Shown here piece by piece: positions 43,242 to 52,414 of a DNA stretch of 64,000 nt (position 1 is its first letter; the number at the start of each line of letters is the position of its first letter). Below the pieces are notes generated by a model. It searched no databases, had not been told where the DNA came from, and saw only the letters and a list, made by a program, of their open reading frames with translations. The position numbers were made by a program, and so were the translations under genes. The DNA is from an uncultured Flavobacteriales bacterium (GTDB lineage: Bacteria; Bacteroidota; Bacteroidia; Flavobacteriales_D; Crocinitomicaceae): the NCBI GenBank assembly GCA_937973685.1, contig CALJKJ010000015.1, positions 62,001 to 126,000 of the forward strand, written 5' to 3'.

Positions 43242-44255
43242 TTAATCCATTTTTCCTTTTATTGTATTTGCTATTGTAGCTGTTATTGGGGTGAACTCAA
43301 AATCTGGAAATAAAGTTTTGACTTTCTTGGAAGAATAGACAGTAACCTCATGAGAACTTCGAACAGTATCTTTGGTGATACTTGGACGTTTGCCCGTTAA
43401 AAACGAATAAACTCCAATTAAGCGCCAAGCAATTGCCGTTGCAATTTTTCCTACTTTGTAGCGCGGTTTTTTCACCTTCATTTGATCAGCAATTTGATCG
43501 ATCACATCTTTGAATAAAAGTGAATGTCCAGTTACTAAAAAACGTTCATTGGCAATGCGTCGTTCGTGCAAGCGGCAAATAACTTCACTCACATCTCTGA
43601 CATCGACAAATGCATTTCCGCCGCCTGTATAAAAAGACAAGCCATTTTGAATAGTTTGGAATAATTGCAAAGAACTCTCCGACCAGCTACCCGGTCCAAA
43701 AAACACACTTGGATTAACAATAACGGCAGTTAATCCTTCTTCTATTCCTCTCCAAACTTCTTTTTCAGCACTATATTTTGAAACGCCATAACCACTTGCT
43801 TTTTCGTTTGCGTGCCAATGATTTGATTCGCGCTTCACATTATCCGTGAATGCTGAATCACTTCCAACAGCTGAAGTAGATGAAATATGAATAAAATGGT
43901 CAATACCCGAACTCAATGCTTCGTTTACCATATTTGCGGTTCCGTTTCTATTAATTGCAATTAGCCGGTTAAAATCTCTTGATGCAAATGAAACCATTCC
44001 CGCACAATGAATAACAGTAGTACAATTTTTTACAGCATACGCAACATCTTGTAAGTCAAGTATATCGCCTTTGAACCATTCAATTAAACCCAATAATTTA
44101 GCTGAATTTTCTACTTTATAATAATGCAGCAAGTGATGAATAACTTGTTTTTTTGCTTCGTTTCTGTACATGGCCTTCACCCGATGTCCTTTCTTGATCA
44201 AATCAAAAACAACATGAGAGCCCAATAAACCGGTTGCACCTGTGACTAAAATCAT
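43242..44255 (-). CDS. NAD(P)-dependent epimerase/dehydratase (extended SDR)
   Basis: 337 residues. The Rossmann loop GATGLLGSH is at 5-13 and the catalytic YxxxK is YGVSK. The sequence is of the dihydroflavonol-reductase/3-beta-HSD-like branch (PSVFFGPGSW, FVDVRDVSEV) rather than a classical sugar epimerase. The substrate is unknown. A near-consensus -7 box (TACTTTTA, 44260-44267) is 4 bases before the ATG. Confidence 0.87.
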   Translation of the reverse strand: MILVTGATGLLGSHVVFDLIKKGHRVKAMYRNEAKKQVIHHLLHYYKVENSAKLLGLIEWFKGDILDLQDVAYAVKNCTTVIHCAGMVSFASRDFNRLIAINRNGTANMVNEALSSGIDHFIHISSTSAVGSDSAFTDNVKRESNHWHANEKASGYGVSKYSAEKEVWRGIEEGLTAVIVNPSVFFGPGSWSESSLQLFQTIQNGLSFYTGGGNAFVDVRDVSEVICRLHERRIANERFLVTGHSLLFKDVIDQIADQMKVKKPRYKVGKIATAIAWRLIGVYSFLTGKRPSITKDTVRSSHEVTVYSSKKVKTLFPDFEFTPITATIANTIKGKMD

Positions 44256-44259
44256 GAGT

Positions 44260-44267
44260 TAAAAGTA
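44260..44267 (-). promoter_or_regulatory. Near-consensus -7 box (TACTTTTA) of the SDR gene
   Basis: One mismatch to TAnnTTTG, minus strand, 4 bases before the ATG at 44255. Confidence 0.4.
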
Positions 44268-44388
44268 CGATGAATTACACAATCAATAGCTGTTTTGAAC
44301 TATAAATAGTAACAAATGTACTCACTGATACACATCTTTATGTGTTATATTATTCATTTATTTCAAATTCAAAAAGAATTTGATTGAT

Positions 44389-44396
44389 TAATTTTG
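44389..44396 (+). promoter_or_regulatory. -7 promoter box (TAATTTTG) of the small lipoprotein gene
   Basis: Perfect TAnnTTTG, 4 bases before the ATG at 44401; same layout as at 19198-19205. Confidence 0.6.
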
Positions 44397-44400
44397 TCAC

Positions 44401-44682
44401 ATGAAAATACTACTGATCTTTAGCTTAGGTTTTATTACATTTTCTTGTCAATCTGAATACGAAAGACAACTATCTCAGTGCAAAACAATTGTAAACAAAG
44501 AAGTTACGATTCATGCAACTGATGTGAAATCTAGTAACTCATTAAAAAAAGTCGCTGAAAAAATAGACTTTCACGCTCATTTATCTGGTAATGAGCGATT
44601 GTTTAAGCTTGAATTAGCTGCTTACACCAAGTCATTAGCTACTGGCGACCACTCGAAAGAATTACTTACATATTTTCAGTAA
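44401..44682 (+). CDS. Small lipoprotein, unknown
   Basis: 93 residues; lipobox TFSC with Cys16, so it is membrane-anchored. The remainder is polar and mostly helical (CKTIVNKEVTIHATDVKSSNSLKKVAEKIDF). No family is recognised. The perfect -7 box directly upstream supports it as a real gene. It overlaps the end of the convergent ATL gene by 7 bases. Confidence 0.75.
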   Translation: MKILLIFSLGFITFSCQSEYERQLSQCKTIVNKEVTIHATDVKSSNSLKKVAEKIDFHAHLSGNERLFKLELAAYTKSLATGDHSKELLTYFQ

Positions 44683-45035
44683 AAATACGTAGATAATTCA
44701 TTTGTTGGATCCCAAAAAATAGTTTTCCAATTCACAATAGCATCGTTTTCCACCATTACTCCTTCTTCTTTTAAGCGCAACTCCATTGTTTCTGGTGTTT
44801 CAAAATGATTTTTGCCTGTTAACAATCCATTTCTATTTACCACGCGATGTGCAGGTATAGTTGGGTTTTTGTGAGCTGCATTCATTGCCCAACCAACCAT
44901 TCTGCTCGACTTTTTCGCTCCCAAATAATTTGCAATAGCACCATAACTTGTTGCTCTACCTTCAGGAATTAAGCACACAACTTGATAAACCCGTTCAAAA
45001 AAATCAACATGTTCCTCCGAAATTTTAGTAATCAT
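44676..45035 (-). CDS. Alkyltransferase-like protein (ATL), MGMT family without the reactive Cys
   Basis: 119 residues covering only the DNA-binding MGMT domain. The helix-turn-helix with the arginine finger (GAKKSSRMVGWAMNAA) is intact. The active-site motif, PCHRV in O6-methylguanine methyltransferases, reads PAHRV at 61-65, with Ala62 replacing the reactive Cys. ATL proteins of this type bind O6-alkylguanine without repairing it and hand the site to nucleotide excision repair. No other repair gene is next to it. Confidence 0.9.
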   Translation of the reverse strand: MITKISEEHVDFFERVYQVVCLIPEGRATSYGAIANYLGAKKSSRMVGWAMNAAHKNPTIPAHRVVNRNGLLTGKNHFETPETMELRLKEEGVMVENDAIVNWKTIFWDPTNELSTYFY

Positions 45036-45080
45036 CTGTAACGCTTTTAAAGGCTTAAATTATAGAATAAATCGATCATC

Positions 45081-45392
45081 ATGAAACGTTTAGTCATTTT
45101 TAGTTTGTTCTTCTTTGTTTTTGAAGGCAAGGCGCAAGAAGCATTTATAACTCAAACTTCTGAAACATTCGAAGTCCGATGTTATCCAAATCCTACAAGT
45201 GATTTGTTGATTGTTCAATCTTCTGTTCCTATCAAGACCATGCAACTAATCGATTTGAATGGACAAGTGGTTAAAGCAAATCCGCTACCGAACAACTGTT
45301 TTTCCATAGCAGATTTACCAAATGGCTGGTTTTTTGTTTACATCGAAAACGAAGCTGGTGAAGTGGTGAAGAAGAATGTTTACAAGCAGTAA
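45081..45392 (+). CDS. T9SS type A sorting-domain protein with almost no passenger
   Basis: 103 residues. Signal peptide 1-19 (ends FEGKAQ). Residues ~33-103 form a type A C-terminal sorting domain: CYPNPTSDLLIVQS, then LIDLNGQVVKA, DLPNGWFFVYIE and a Lys-rich end (VVKKNVYKQ). Such domains direct proteins through the type IX secretion system and are usually removed at the surface. Only about 12 residues lie between signal peptide and domain, so there is hardly any cargo. Could be a truncated gene, but the upstream sequence shows no lost passenger. Confidence 0.82.
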   Translation: MKRLVIFSLFFFVFEGKAQEAFITQTSETFEVRCYPNPTSDLLIVQSSVPIKTMQLIDLNGQVVKANPLPNNCFSIADLPNGWFFVYIENEAGEVVKKNVYKQ

Positions 45393-45403
45393 CTAATACT
45401 ACT

Positions 45404-45997
45404 TTAGCTACGCCCGATTACTTTGAGAAACGTTAGCCAAATAATTTTTATATCTTGAAAAAATCCTGCTTGTTGGACGTATTTGAGGTTAATAGCTAGT
45501 TTAGCAGGCATCACTTCTTCAATGTAGGTTTTTTTAGGGTCTGGCGATTTTCCTAATAATTCATTTTCCTTGAAATATTCTAACGAAGCGTAGTCCGTTA
45601 TTCCTGGTTTAACATCCAATACTGCGCGTTGATGTTCATTGTACAACGCAACATACTCTGCAACTTCTGGTCTTGGTCCAACTATACTCATGTCGCCCAA
45701 AAGTACATTTACAAATTGTGGAAATTCATCCAGTTTGTATTTACGTAAAAACAAGCCTGATTTTGTGATGCGGGAATCGTTCATACCTACAGTTAATTTG
45801 CCGAACTGATCAGCATTTTTCTGCATGGTTCTAAATTTCCACAAATGAAAAGGTCGTGCTTTTTTACCGATTCTTTCTTGAAAATAAAAAACACCTCCCT
45901 TACTTTCTAAAGCAATAACGATTGAAATGATACATGCTAATGGTAAAAACAACAGCAAAACGATTACAGAAAAAATGATGTCAAAAAGTCGTTTCAT
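45404..45997 (-). CDS. Initiating sugar transferase (PglC/WcaJ-type phosphoglycosyl transferase)
   Basis: 197 residues. One N-terminal membrane helix (FDIIFSVIVLLLFLPLACIISIVIAL), then the catalytic domain with FYFQERIGKKARPFHLWKFRTM, the LDEFPQFVNVLLGDMSIVGPRPE block and its catalytic Asp-Glu. Transfers a sugar phosphate to undecaprenyl phosphate, the first step of a surface glycan. The short length is that of PglC-type enzymes. Last gene of the polysaccharide cluster; ATGA overlap with the aminotransferase. Confidence 0.94.
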   Translation of the reverse strand: MKRLFDIIFSVIVLLLFLPLACIISIVIALESKGGVFYFQERIGKKARPFHLWKFRTMQKNADQFGKLTVGMNDSRITKSGLFLRKYKLDEFPQFVNVLLGDMSIVGPRPEVAEYVALYNEHQRAVLDVKPGITDYASLEYFKENELLGKSPDPKKTYIEEVMPAKLAINLKYVQQAGFFQDIKIIWLTFLKVIGRS

Positions 45998-47205
45998 CCA
46001 AGTAGTTGCTTAACAGCATTTTTAACAGCAGAAATAACGATTTGCACTTGATCATCTGTTAAATCAAAATACACAGGAAGGGTAATTTCATTGGAATACT
46101 TGTTCCACGCTTCCGGATAGTCTGTCATTTTATAACCTAAGTTTTTATATGCCGTTAATAATGGCAATGGCTGAAAATGTACATTTACGGAAACATCTTG
46201 ATCGAAAATAGCTTGCATGATTGCATCGCGTTGGGATTCTGTTACACCTGCGATGCGCAATTGATACAAATGGTAACATGTTTCTCTATTTTCATCTTTC
46301 AACAGCGGTAAAAGCGCCCATTTTTCGTTTGCAAAACCTTCGTTATAGGCCAAACAAATCGCTTTTCTTCTATCGATATTTTCTTGAAAACGTGCTAATT
46401 CTACCAAACCAATTGCAGCTTGAATATCGGTCATGTTGCATTTATATCCAGGTTCAAGTACGTCGTAACGCCAATTTCCTTTTTGTGCTTTTGCTAATGC
46501 ATCTTTGCTTTGTCCGTGAAGCATTTTCATGCATAATTCCTTATAAATGGCTTCGTGATCGAATTGTTCGGGTAGATTGATTGACATCGTTCCACCTTCA
46601 GCTGTCGTTAAATTTTTAACCGCATGAAAAGAAAAACACGTAACATCTGCCAAACTTCCTGACTTTTTGCCTTTGTATGTTGCTCCAAAAGAATGTGCTG
46701 CATCAGCAGCAATTAAGATTCTCCCTAACTTTTCTTGATTGGGAGAATTAGCGTGAAACAACTTGTTTATTTCCGGATCATTTACAAGTGCATAAATCGC
46801 ATCATAGTCGCAAGGAAAACCAGCTAAATCGACCGGCATAATTGCTTTGGTGCGAGGTGTAATTGCTTTTTTAATTGCAGCTACAGAAAGGTTGAAATCC
46901 TCCGCATTCAAATCGACCATCACTGGTTTTGCGCCAGTATGAACAATCACATTTGCAGATGCACAATAAGTAATTGCAGGAACAATTACCTCATCTCCTT
47001 CACCGATTCCCCACCAGCGCAGCAACAATTCCATTCCCGCAGTCCACGAACTAACAGCAACGGTGCATTTATTACCACAATATTCTGTCAATTGTTGTTC
47101 AAATAATTTGGTGCGTGGACCAGTAGTTATCCAACCAGATGTTAATGCGGCAGTTACTTCATCAATAACACGTTGATCAATACGTGGTGGAGAAAATGGA
47201 ATCAT
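45994..47205 (-). CDS. DegT/DnrJ/EryC1/StrS-family sugar aminotransferase
   Basis: 403 residues. PLP-dependent enzyme that aminates a keto-sugar nucleotide. The PLP Lys197 lies in SFHAVKNLTTAEGG, and SSWTAGMELLLRWWGIG, AADAAHSFGA and PGYKCNMTDIQAAIGL are standard for the family. The product sugar is not known, but with WecB and the PglC-like transferase an amino sugar such as a bacillosamine relative is reasonable. A near-consensus -7 box (TATCTTTA) lies near 47220-47228. Confidence 0.93.
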   Translation of the reverse strand: MIPFSPPRIDQRVIDEVTAALTSGWITTGPRTKLFEQQLTEYCGNKCTVAVSSWTAGMELLLRWWGIGEGDEVIVPAITYCASANVIVHTGAKPVMVDLNAEDFNLSVAAIKKAITPRTKAIMPVDLAGFPCDYDAIYALVNDPEINKLFHANSPNQEKLGRILIAADAAHSFGATYKGKKSGSLADVTCFSFHAVKNLTTAEGGTMSINLPEQFDHEAIYKELCMKMLHGQSKDALAKAQKGNWRYDVLEPGYKCNMTDIQAAIGLVELARFQENIDRRKAICLAYNEGFANEKWALLPLLKDENRETCYHLYQLRIAGVTESQRDAIMQAIFDQDVSVNVHFQPLPLLTAYKNLGYKMTDYPEAWNKYSNEITLPVYFDLTDDQVQIVISAVKNAVKQLLG

Positions 47206-47249
47206 GTTTGTTTTTTTTTGTAAAGATACTAAATGAAAGAAATTACAAA

Positions 47250-48479
47250 TCAGTTTTGACTTAAGGCCTTTAACTCAATCAAAAAATCTTGGGCAATTTT
47301 GTTTCTATTAAACGTTTCCATGGCATATTTTCTACCATTTTTACCCATTTCAATTCCTAAATTAGGGTTGTCAATTAATTGTTGAATCGCTGCTATGAGC
47401 ATTTGTGTGTTTTCTGGCTCAACAAATAAAGCTGCTTTTGCTTTATCAACAAAATGTGTTCGTGCTTCACCATCAACACCTAACAGTATTGGAATTTCCA
47501 TTGCTAAGGTTTCAAAAACTTTTGAAGGAATAGCACCAGTAAACAGTGTTAAATTTCTCAAAGGAATGATAGCAACATTGACTTCTTTTAATACACTTGG
47601 CATGTCAGTTTTTGAAACCGGAGGTAGAAAATGAACATTATTAATACCCAATTCCAATTTCAATAATTGTAACCTTTCTAATTCAGGACCAGCACCTTGA
47701 ATAATAAACTGTATTTTTTGATCTGAATCAAAAAATTTTGCGGCATGTAAAATGATATCTAATCCTTGTGCATAACCAACAACACCTCCATAAAAAAACA
47801 ACAATTGATTTTCATTAAATCCATTTTGTATTCGAAAACCATTCGCACTTATTTTATCCGGATTATAATAGTCTAAATCAACACCATTTGGCAACCAAAT
47901 TACTTTTTTATGCGGAAAACGGCTTGCAATATCAGCTACTATTCCTTGTGTTTGTCCAGTAATTAAATGTGCCGAATTATAACACCTGCTTTCCAATTTA
48001 TAGGCTAATTTTAAAAACGTTTTATTCGTTACTAACCCTAGTTTTTCTGCGCTTTCAGGCCATAAATCAGAAACGTTAAAGATTAATTTAGCCTTTAATT
48101 TTTTTGAGAGAAAAAGTGCCGAATATCCTAAAAACAAAGGGGGTGATTCAACCATTAAATAATCGAAGTTTTCTAATTTTCGTCCTCTGAAAATGGAAGT
48201 GAAAACAAAACTGAAATAATTTAGTAGCCGTATAAAGATAGATTTAGAACGAGAAACAAAAATTCGTGCACGGTGAATAATGATGTCGTCTATTATTTCT
48301 TCCTTTATTTTTCCATTTCGATACGCTACGTGTATTTCCATGGAAGGATAATTTGGCATTGCGGTTAAAACTTCGACGTGCAATCCATTTTTTTGAAGAC
48401 GAACAGCCAGCTCATGCAATCTATTTTGAGGAGCTCCAATCTCTGGAGGATAGTATTGTGTTAGAATCAATAAGCGCAT
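47250..48479 (-). CDS. Glycosyltransferase family 4 (WbuB-like)
   Basis: 409 residues, GT-B fold. N-terminal LTQYYPPEIGAPQNRLHELA and LTAMPNYPSM are typical of WbuB-type fucosamine/N-acetylhexosamine transferases; the C-terminal donor site shows GAIPSKVFETLAMEIPILLGVDGE. Adds a sugar to the growing lipid-linked unit on the cytoplasmic face. Starts 2 bases after wecB. Confidence 0.9.
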   Translation of the reverse strand: MRLLILTQYYPPEIGAPQNRLHELAVRLQKNGLHVEVLTAMPNYPSMEIHVAYRNGKIKEEIIDDIIIHRARIFVSRSKSIFIRLLNYFSFVFTSIFRGRKLENFDYLMVESPPLFLGYSALFLSKKLKAKLIFNVSDLWPESAEKLGLVTNKTFLKLAYKLESRCYNSAHLITGQTQGIVADIASRFPHKKVIWLPNGVDLDYYNPDKISANGFRIQNGFNENQLLFFYGGVVGYAQGLDIILHAAKFFDSDQKIQFIIQGAGPELERLQLLKLELGINNVHFLPPVSKTDMPSVLKEVNVAIIPLRNLTLFTGAIPSKVFETLAMEIPILLGVDGEARTHFVDKAKAALFVEPENTQMLIAAIQQLIDNPNLGIEMGKNGRKYAMETFNRNKIAQDFLIELKALSQN

Positions 48480-48481
48480 TT

Positions 48482-49540
48482 TTAATTTTTCTTTTGAAGT
48501 AATTCAACGAGCAAGGTTGCGGCATTACCGTTTCCAAAATAAGATTTTCTTTCTTCTGTAGGTTGAAAGTTTTGAATAGCTTCACAAATAGCCGATTTAT
48601 CTGCTCCAACCAAACAGTTCCAACCATTTTGAATCGTTTCTACCCATTCTGTTTCGTCACGCAAAGTAATGCAAGGTTTTCCTAAGAAAAAAGCTTCTTT
48701 TTGGACGCCTCCACTATCGGTGACTATTTTTCGCGCTGTTGCTTCCAATTGCACCATGTCCAAATAGCCAATTGGCTCAATTATTCGCACATTTTCACCT
48801 ATCGTAATGCCATAGTCAGCAATATATTTCTGAGTGCGCGGATGAAGTGGTAAAACGATTTGTTGTTTTGATTCCGTTAATGCTTCACAAATTTGTTTCA
48901 ACCTATTCGGATCATTGGTGTTTTCTGCTCGGTGAATGGTACATAATATAAAATCGTTCTCGTTCAAACCTAAACTAGCTAAAATCGTACTTTCTGTTTT
49001 TGCTTTTTCTGAAAAATAAAGAATGCCATCGTACATGACATCACCTATAAAATGTACGCCTTCACGAACGCCTTCTTGGTGCAAATTAGTGATTGCAGTT
49101 TGCGTTGGTACGAGTAATAATGTCGAAATATGATCGGTTAAAATTCTGTTTTGCTCTTCAGGCATTGCTTTATTGAAACTGCGTAATCCTGCTTCCACAT
49201 GTATCACAGGAATCAAAAGTTTAGAAGCAGCAAGTGCACCAGCTAATGTCGAATTGGTATCTCCGTAAACCATGACATAATCAGGTTTCTGATCCAATAA
49301 AATCTGTTCGATAGCAGCTAACATTTTACCTGTTTGCTCCCCGTGATTTCCCGAACCAACTTGCAAAAAATATGCTGGTTTTGGTATTCCTAATTCTTCA
49401 AAAAAAACATCAGACATTGCAGCGTCATAATGTTGTCCTGTGTGTATGATGACTTCCTCAATAGATTTCCTCAAGGTAGTCGAAACAGCGGCAGCTTTTA
49501 TAAATTGAGGGCGTGCGCCCAATACTGTTACTATTTTCAT
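48482..49540 (-). CDS. wecB: UDP-N-acetylglucosamine 2-epimerase, non-hydrolysing
   Basis: 352 residues. Interconverts UDP-GlcNAc and UDP-ManNAc, or acts on a related UDP-amino sugar. Family blocks: GARPQFIKAAAVS, HTGQHYDAAMSDVFF, VYGDTNSTLAGALAA, HVEAGLRSF, EEQNR and TDSGGVQKEAFFLGKPCITLRDETEW. Its stop is followed directly by the GT4 gene, and its ATG overlaps the upstream polymerase gene by 4 bases. Confidence 0.95.
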   Translation of the reverse strand: MKIVTVLGARPQFIKAAAVSTTLRKSIEEVIIHTGQHYDAAMSDVFFEELGIPKPAYFLQVGSGNHGEQTGKMLAAIEQILLDQKPDYVMVYGDTNSTLAGALAASKLLIPVIHVEAGLRSFNKAMPEEQNRILTDHISTLLLVPTQTAITNLHQEGVREGVHFIGDVMYDGILYFSEKAKTESTILASLGLNENDFILCTIHRAENTNDPNRLKQICEALTESKQQIVLPLHPRTQKYIADYGITIGENVRIIEPIGYLDMVQLEATARKIVTDSGGVQKEAFFLGKPCITLRDETEWVETIQNGWNCLVGADKSAICEAIQNFQPTEERKSYFGNGNAATLLVELLQKKN

Positions 49541-50805
49541 GCTACTTCTGTTTTTTCTAAATGCGCGTTGTTTGTGTGTTTTATGTTCTCCGAATACAAC
49601 ACCAAAAAACAGGTTGCAATGGTATAAAACACTATTCCACTTTGACGTTGTAACATGGACTCAAACAACATATTAAACAATAATGATCCTACAACCAATA
49701 ATAAAAGCCAATTATTGGAACGCTTGAAATAACTCAATGCAAAAACAAACGGAGCTAATAGCGCTAGGAGACCAAAAACGCCAATTTCGAGTCCTGTTTG
49801 CAAGTATTGATTGTGCGGATTATACAATTGTTTGGCCAATTCTTTTTGATTCATTTTGGTTAATTGTGCTGTCAAAACCTCATCAACATTACCAGTTCCA
49901 ACACCAAATGGGTAGTTAGTAAATGCTTGATAAGCAGCCGTCCACATAACCAACCGAACTTCGGATCCAGACATCGGATATTTTTTGTTTTGAACAAAGG
50001 CTTTTGGGTTATCAATGTATTCATCAAAATACATTTTTGCACCGTTGAATTCGTTTTTCAATACCGAAACCGATTGAAACAAAACAACAATCGAAGCTGT
50101 AGTAATCACACCAAGGATGAATGTAACTGCTCTTCCCCATTTTTTGTAAATCAACACACTCAATGTTACACTAATAGCTATGAAAAAGAATAACACCCCT
50201 GCCAAGCTAAAACAAAAAACAATTGCTAAGAGATAAATTCCTGATAGTATGAGCGCTAACCATAATTTCATCCATTTATAGTGCGACTTGTATGCGAACC
50301 AAACCAAAAACAAGGCTACGGTATAAAATACAGTTGCGTAACTTGGGTGATGGATTGGTGAAAATTGCGACGATGTAAAACAAGTGAAAAAAGTTGAACT
50401 AGAAGCATAACATGTCATTGCGTGAACTATTCCGTTGATGAATAACATAAAGGTTCCTATTAAAAAACCAATAATTGGCAATTGTACCTGTATCTTTTCT
50501 TTCGGAACAAACGAAAACAATAAGGGAACGAGTAAAAAAGACAGTTTGTATTCCAAGTACTTGGAAGCAGTATCAACATGCCGCGTGTACAAACAATAAA
50601 ACAAATAAAATCCATAAGCAATAATGAACAATAGTGCCAAGCGATTGAATTTGAATTGGAAATAGTGTTTTTTATAGCTAACAATAGCTAACGGAATAAA
50701 TAAAATAATTGCTAATGCTGTTAGTTTTGGAACAACCAAAAAAACAAGGAATAAAAAAGCAAGATAACCCGTGTACCAATTGCTAAGTAAGCGATTATTT
50801 TCCAT
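49537..50805 (-). CDS. O-antigen ligase/polymerase-family membrane protein
   Basis: 422 residues, about ten to twelve membrane segments with one large periplasmic loop (from MYFDEYIDNPKAF to YNPHNQYLQTGLE). The loop has FGVGTGNVDEV and the conserved HNQYL motif of Wzy_C/WaaL ligases and polymerases. It either polymerises repeat units or ligates glycan to lipid A; the sequence alone does not separate these. It overlaps the preceding GT4 gene by 11 bases. Confidence 0.88.
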   Translation of the reverse strand: MENNRLLSNWYTGYLAFLFLVFLVVPKLTALAIILFIPLAIVSYKKHYFQFKFNRLALLFIIAYGFYLFYCLYTRHVDTASKYLEYKLSFLLVPLLFSFVPKEKIQVQLPIIGFLIGTFMLFINGIVHAMTCYASSSTFFTCFTSSQFSPIHHPSYATVFYTVALFLVWFAYKSHYKWMKLWLALILSGIYLLAIVFCFSLAGVLFFFIAISVTLSVLIYKKWGRAVTFILGVITTASIVVLFQSVSVLKNEFNGAKMYFDEYIDNPKAFVQNKKYPMSGSEVRLVMWTAAYQAFTNYPFGVGTGNVDEVLTAQLTKMNQKELAKQLYNPHNQYLQTGLEIGVFGLLALLAPFVFALSYFKRSNNWLLLLVVGSLLFNMLFESMLQRQSGIVFYTIATCFLVLYSENIKHTNNAHLEKTEVA

Positions 50806-51823
50806 GTGAAAGTTGAAGATAGATTGCTAAAAACTGATGAATAGACGATTGTCGCGTTGCCTTTTGTGTTATTAATGCTTGATTTACTTCGCTTACTTGT
50901 TGTTGATTCAATGTCAATGCTTGTTCAAAAGGATTTACGTCCGTTTGAACAATAATTCCATTTTCCATATGCGTTATCCATTCCCTATTTGCTGGCAAAT
51001 CGGAGACAACCGGTATACAATTTGCAGACATAGCTTCCAATAAACTAACAGACGTACCGTCACTTTCAGGAATACTTACATAAATTGATGCTTGTGCATA
51101 TTGCGCGCGATTTTCATCCTCGTTTAACCAGCCAATGAACTGTACATTTTCCGTCAATCCTAATTGCTTAACTTGAGCAGCTAATTTTTCCGTCTCACTT
51201 CCAGTTGCTCCAATGACAAGTTGCCAATCTGGATGTTTTGAATGAAAATCAGCAAAATAAGTGATGATTTTATCAATATTATAAAGCGGCTTGTGCAAGC
51301 GATTGGAATAAATAAAGTGTTGTTTTGCTATTGCCTGAATGGGTGTTATTCCATATTGTAAACATGCATATTGAGCGGATGGAACAAGTTGCTGCATGGC
51401 TCGAATCATTTCTTGTGCATCAGCAGTAATGTAGTGAGAGCGCAACAACGTTTTTTTTACCAAGTAATGATACAATTTATTCTTTGCTGGCATAACCAAA
51501 ACATCACTACCCCAAGCAGTAGTCACAACAGGTATTTTTCGCCATTTTGCAACTAATGCAGTAAAAAAAGCTAAGCGATTAACTTGATGAATATGAATAA
51601 CCGTTGGATTTACTTGGTGTAAAACAGTTTGAATTATTTTTAATAACCCAATTATTTTAATCGGATTTAACGTGTGAGCAGTGACTACAAATTGTTGAGT
51701 TACCTTCGCTTCTAAATTGGGTGAATCGGTTAATAAATAATTACTTACAGCTTCATTCGAATCAAAAGCATTGATAAATCGTGTAACATGTACTGAATTT
51801 GGTCCAACTTGTAGAATGTTCAT
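50795..51823 (-). CDS. Glycosyltransferase family 4
   Basis: 342 residues, GT-B fold. Glycine-poor N-terminal acceptor domain (NILQVGPNSVHVTRFINAF, VTTAWGSDVLVMPA) and a C-terminal donor domain with LVIGATGSETEKL and PESDGTSVSLLEAMSANCIPVVSDLPANREWI, the E-x7-E element of GT4. The sugar is unknown. A member of the polysaccharide cluster, 9 bases after the acyltransferase-like gene's boundary on the far side. Confidence 0.9.
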   Translation of the reverse strand: MNILQVGPNSVHVTRFINAFDSNEAVSNYLLTDSPNLEAKVTQQFVVTAHTLNPIKIIGLLKIIQTVLHQVNPTVIHIHQVNRLAFFTALVAKWRKIPVVTTAWGSDVLVMPAKNKLYHYLVKKTLLRSHYITADAQEMIRAMQQLVPSAQYACLQYGITPIQAIAKQHFIYSNRLHKPLYNIDKIITYFADFHSKHPDWQLVIGATGSETEKLAAQVKQLGLTENVQFIGWLNEDENRAQYAQASIYVSIPESDGTSVSLLEAMSANCIPVVSDLPANREWITHMENGIIVQTDVNPFEQALTLNQQQVSEVNQALITQKATRQSSIHQFLAIYLQLSHGK

Positions 51824-51832
51824 TACGTGCGT

Positions 51833-52414
51833 TTAGTTTTCAGTCCACTTGTTATAAAACGGCATCAATTCAGGATGTTGTGCCAATAATTCCTTGTCTT
51901 TTTCACGTGTATCTCCGATAACAACAGCAGGATTACCCGCAATGATTGAATAATCAGGGAATTCACCACGCACAAGAGCATAAGCAGAAACAACTGAACC
52001 TTTTCCGATTGTTGTTCCCGGTAGAATGGTGACATGTGGTCCAATAAAAGAGAACTTACCGATTGCAACACTTCCTTTGCGGTAGCCAATCATATCTGAA
52101 TGATTCAAATATTCATAACCGTATAGTCGAATAGATTGATGACTGCTATGTGTAAGTACCGAAATATAATTGGTTAATTGAACGCCATCTTCGATCGTTA
52201 TTCCATTAGAAGATTCAATGAAATTATAATGACCGATAAAAACAGCTTCTCCCAACTTTAGCTTTTTAGCATCGGTGATGACAGTTGTATTACTCACCCT
52301 TGTTGTAGGAATAACTTTACCTTGATGCCTGTAATAATATAACATCCTTGGTTTAAATAATTTCACCCAAGTTCTTAAAAAACCATACCAACAAGCAACT
52401 ATTATACGACGCAT
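51833..52414 (-). CDS. Left-handed beta-helix acyltransferase (WcaF/LbH family)
   Basis: 193 residues. Hexapeptide repeats run through the middle (LGEAVFIGHYNFIESSNGITIEDGVQL, then IGKFSFIGPHVTILPGTTIGKGSVV) and end in AGNPAVVIGD, as in sugar O-acetyltransferases. It probably acetylates a sugar of the surface glycan in the cytoplasm. It overlaps the end of the flippase gene by 13 bases. Confidence 0.9.
   Translation of the reverse strand: MRRIIVACWYGFLRTWVKLFKPRMLYYYRHQGKVIPTTRVSNTTVITDAKKLKLGEAVFIGHYNFIESSNGITIEDGVQLTNYISVLTHSSHQSIRLYGYEYLNHSDMIGYRKGSVAIGKFSFIGPHVTILPGTTIGKGSVVSAYALVRGEFPDYSIIAGNPAVVIGDTREKDKELLAQHPELMPFYNKWTEN

Noticed and set aside
44676..45035. Annotation as active O6-methylguanine methyltransferase
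   Set aside because: The reactive Cys is replaced by Ala (PAHRV).
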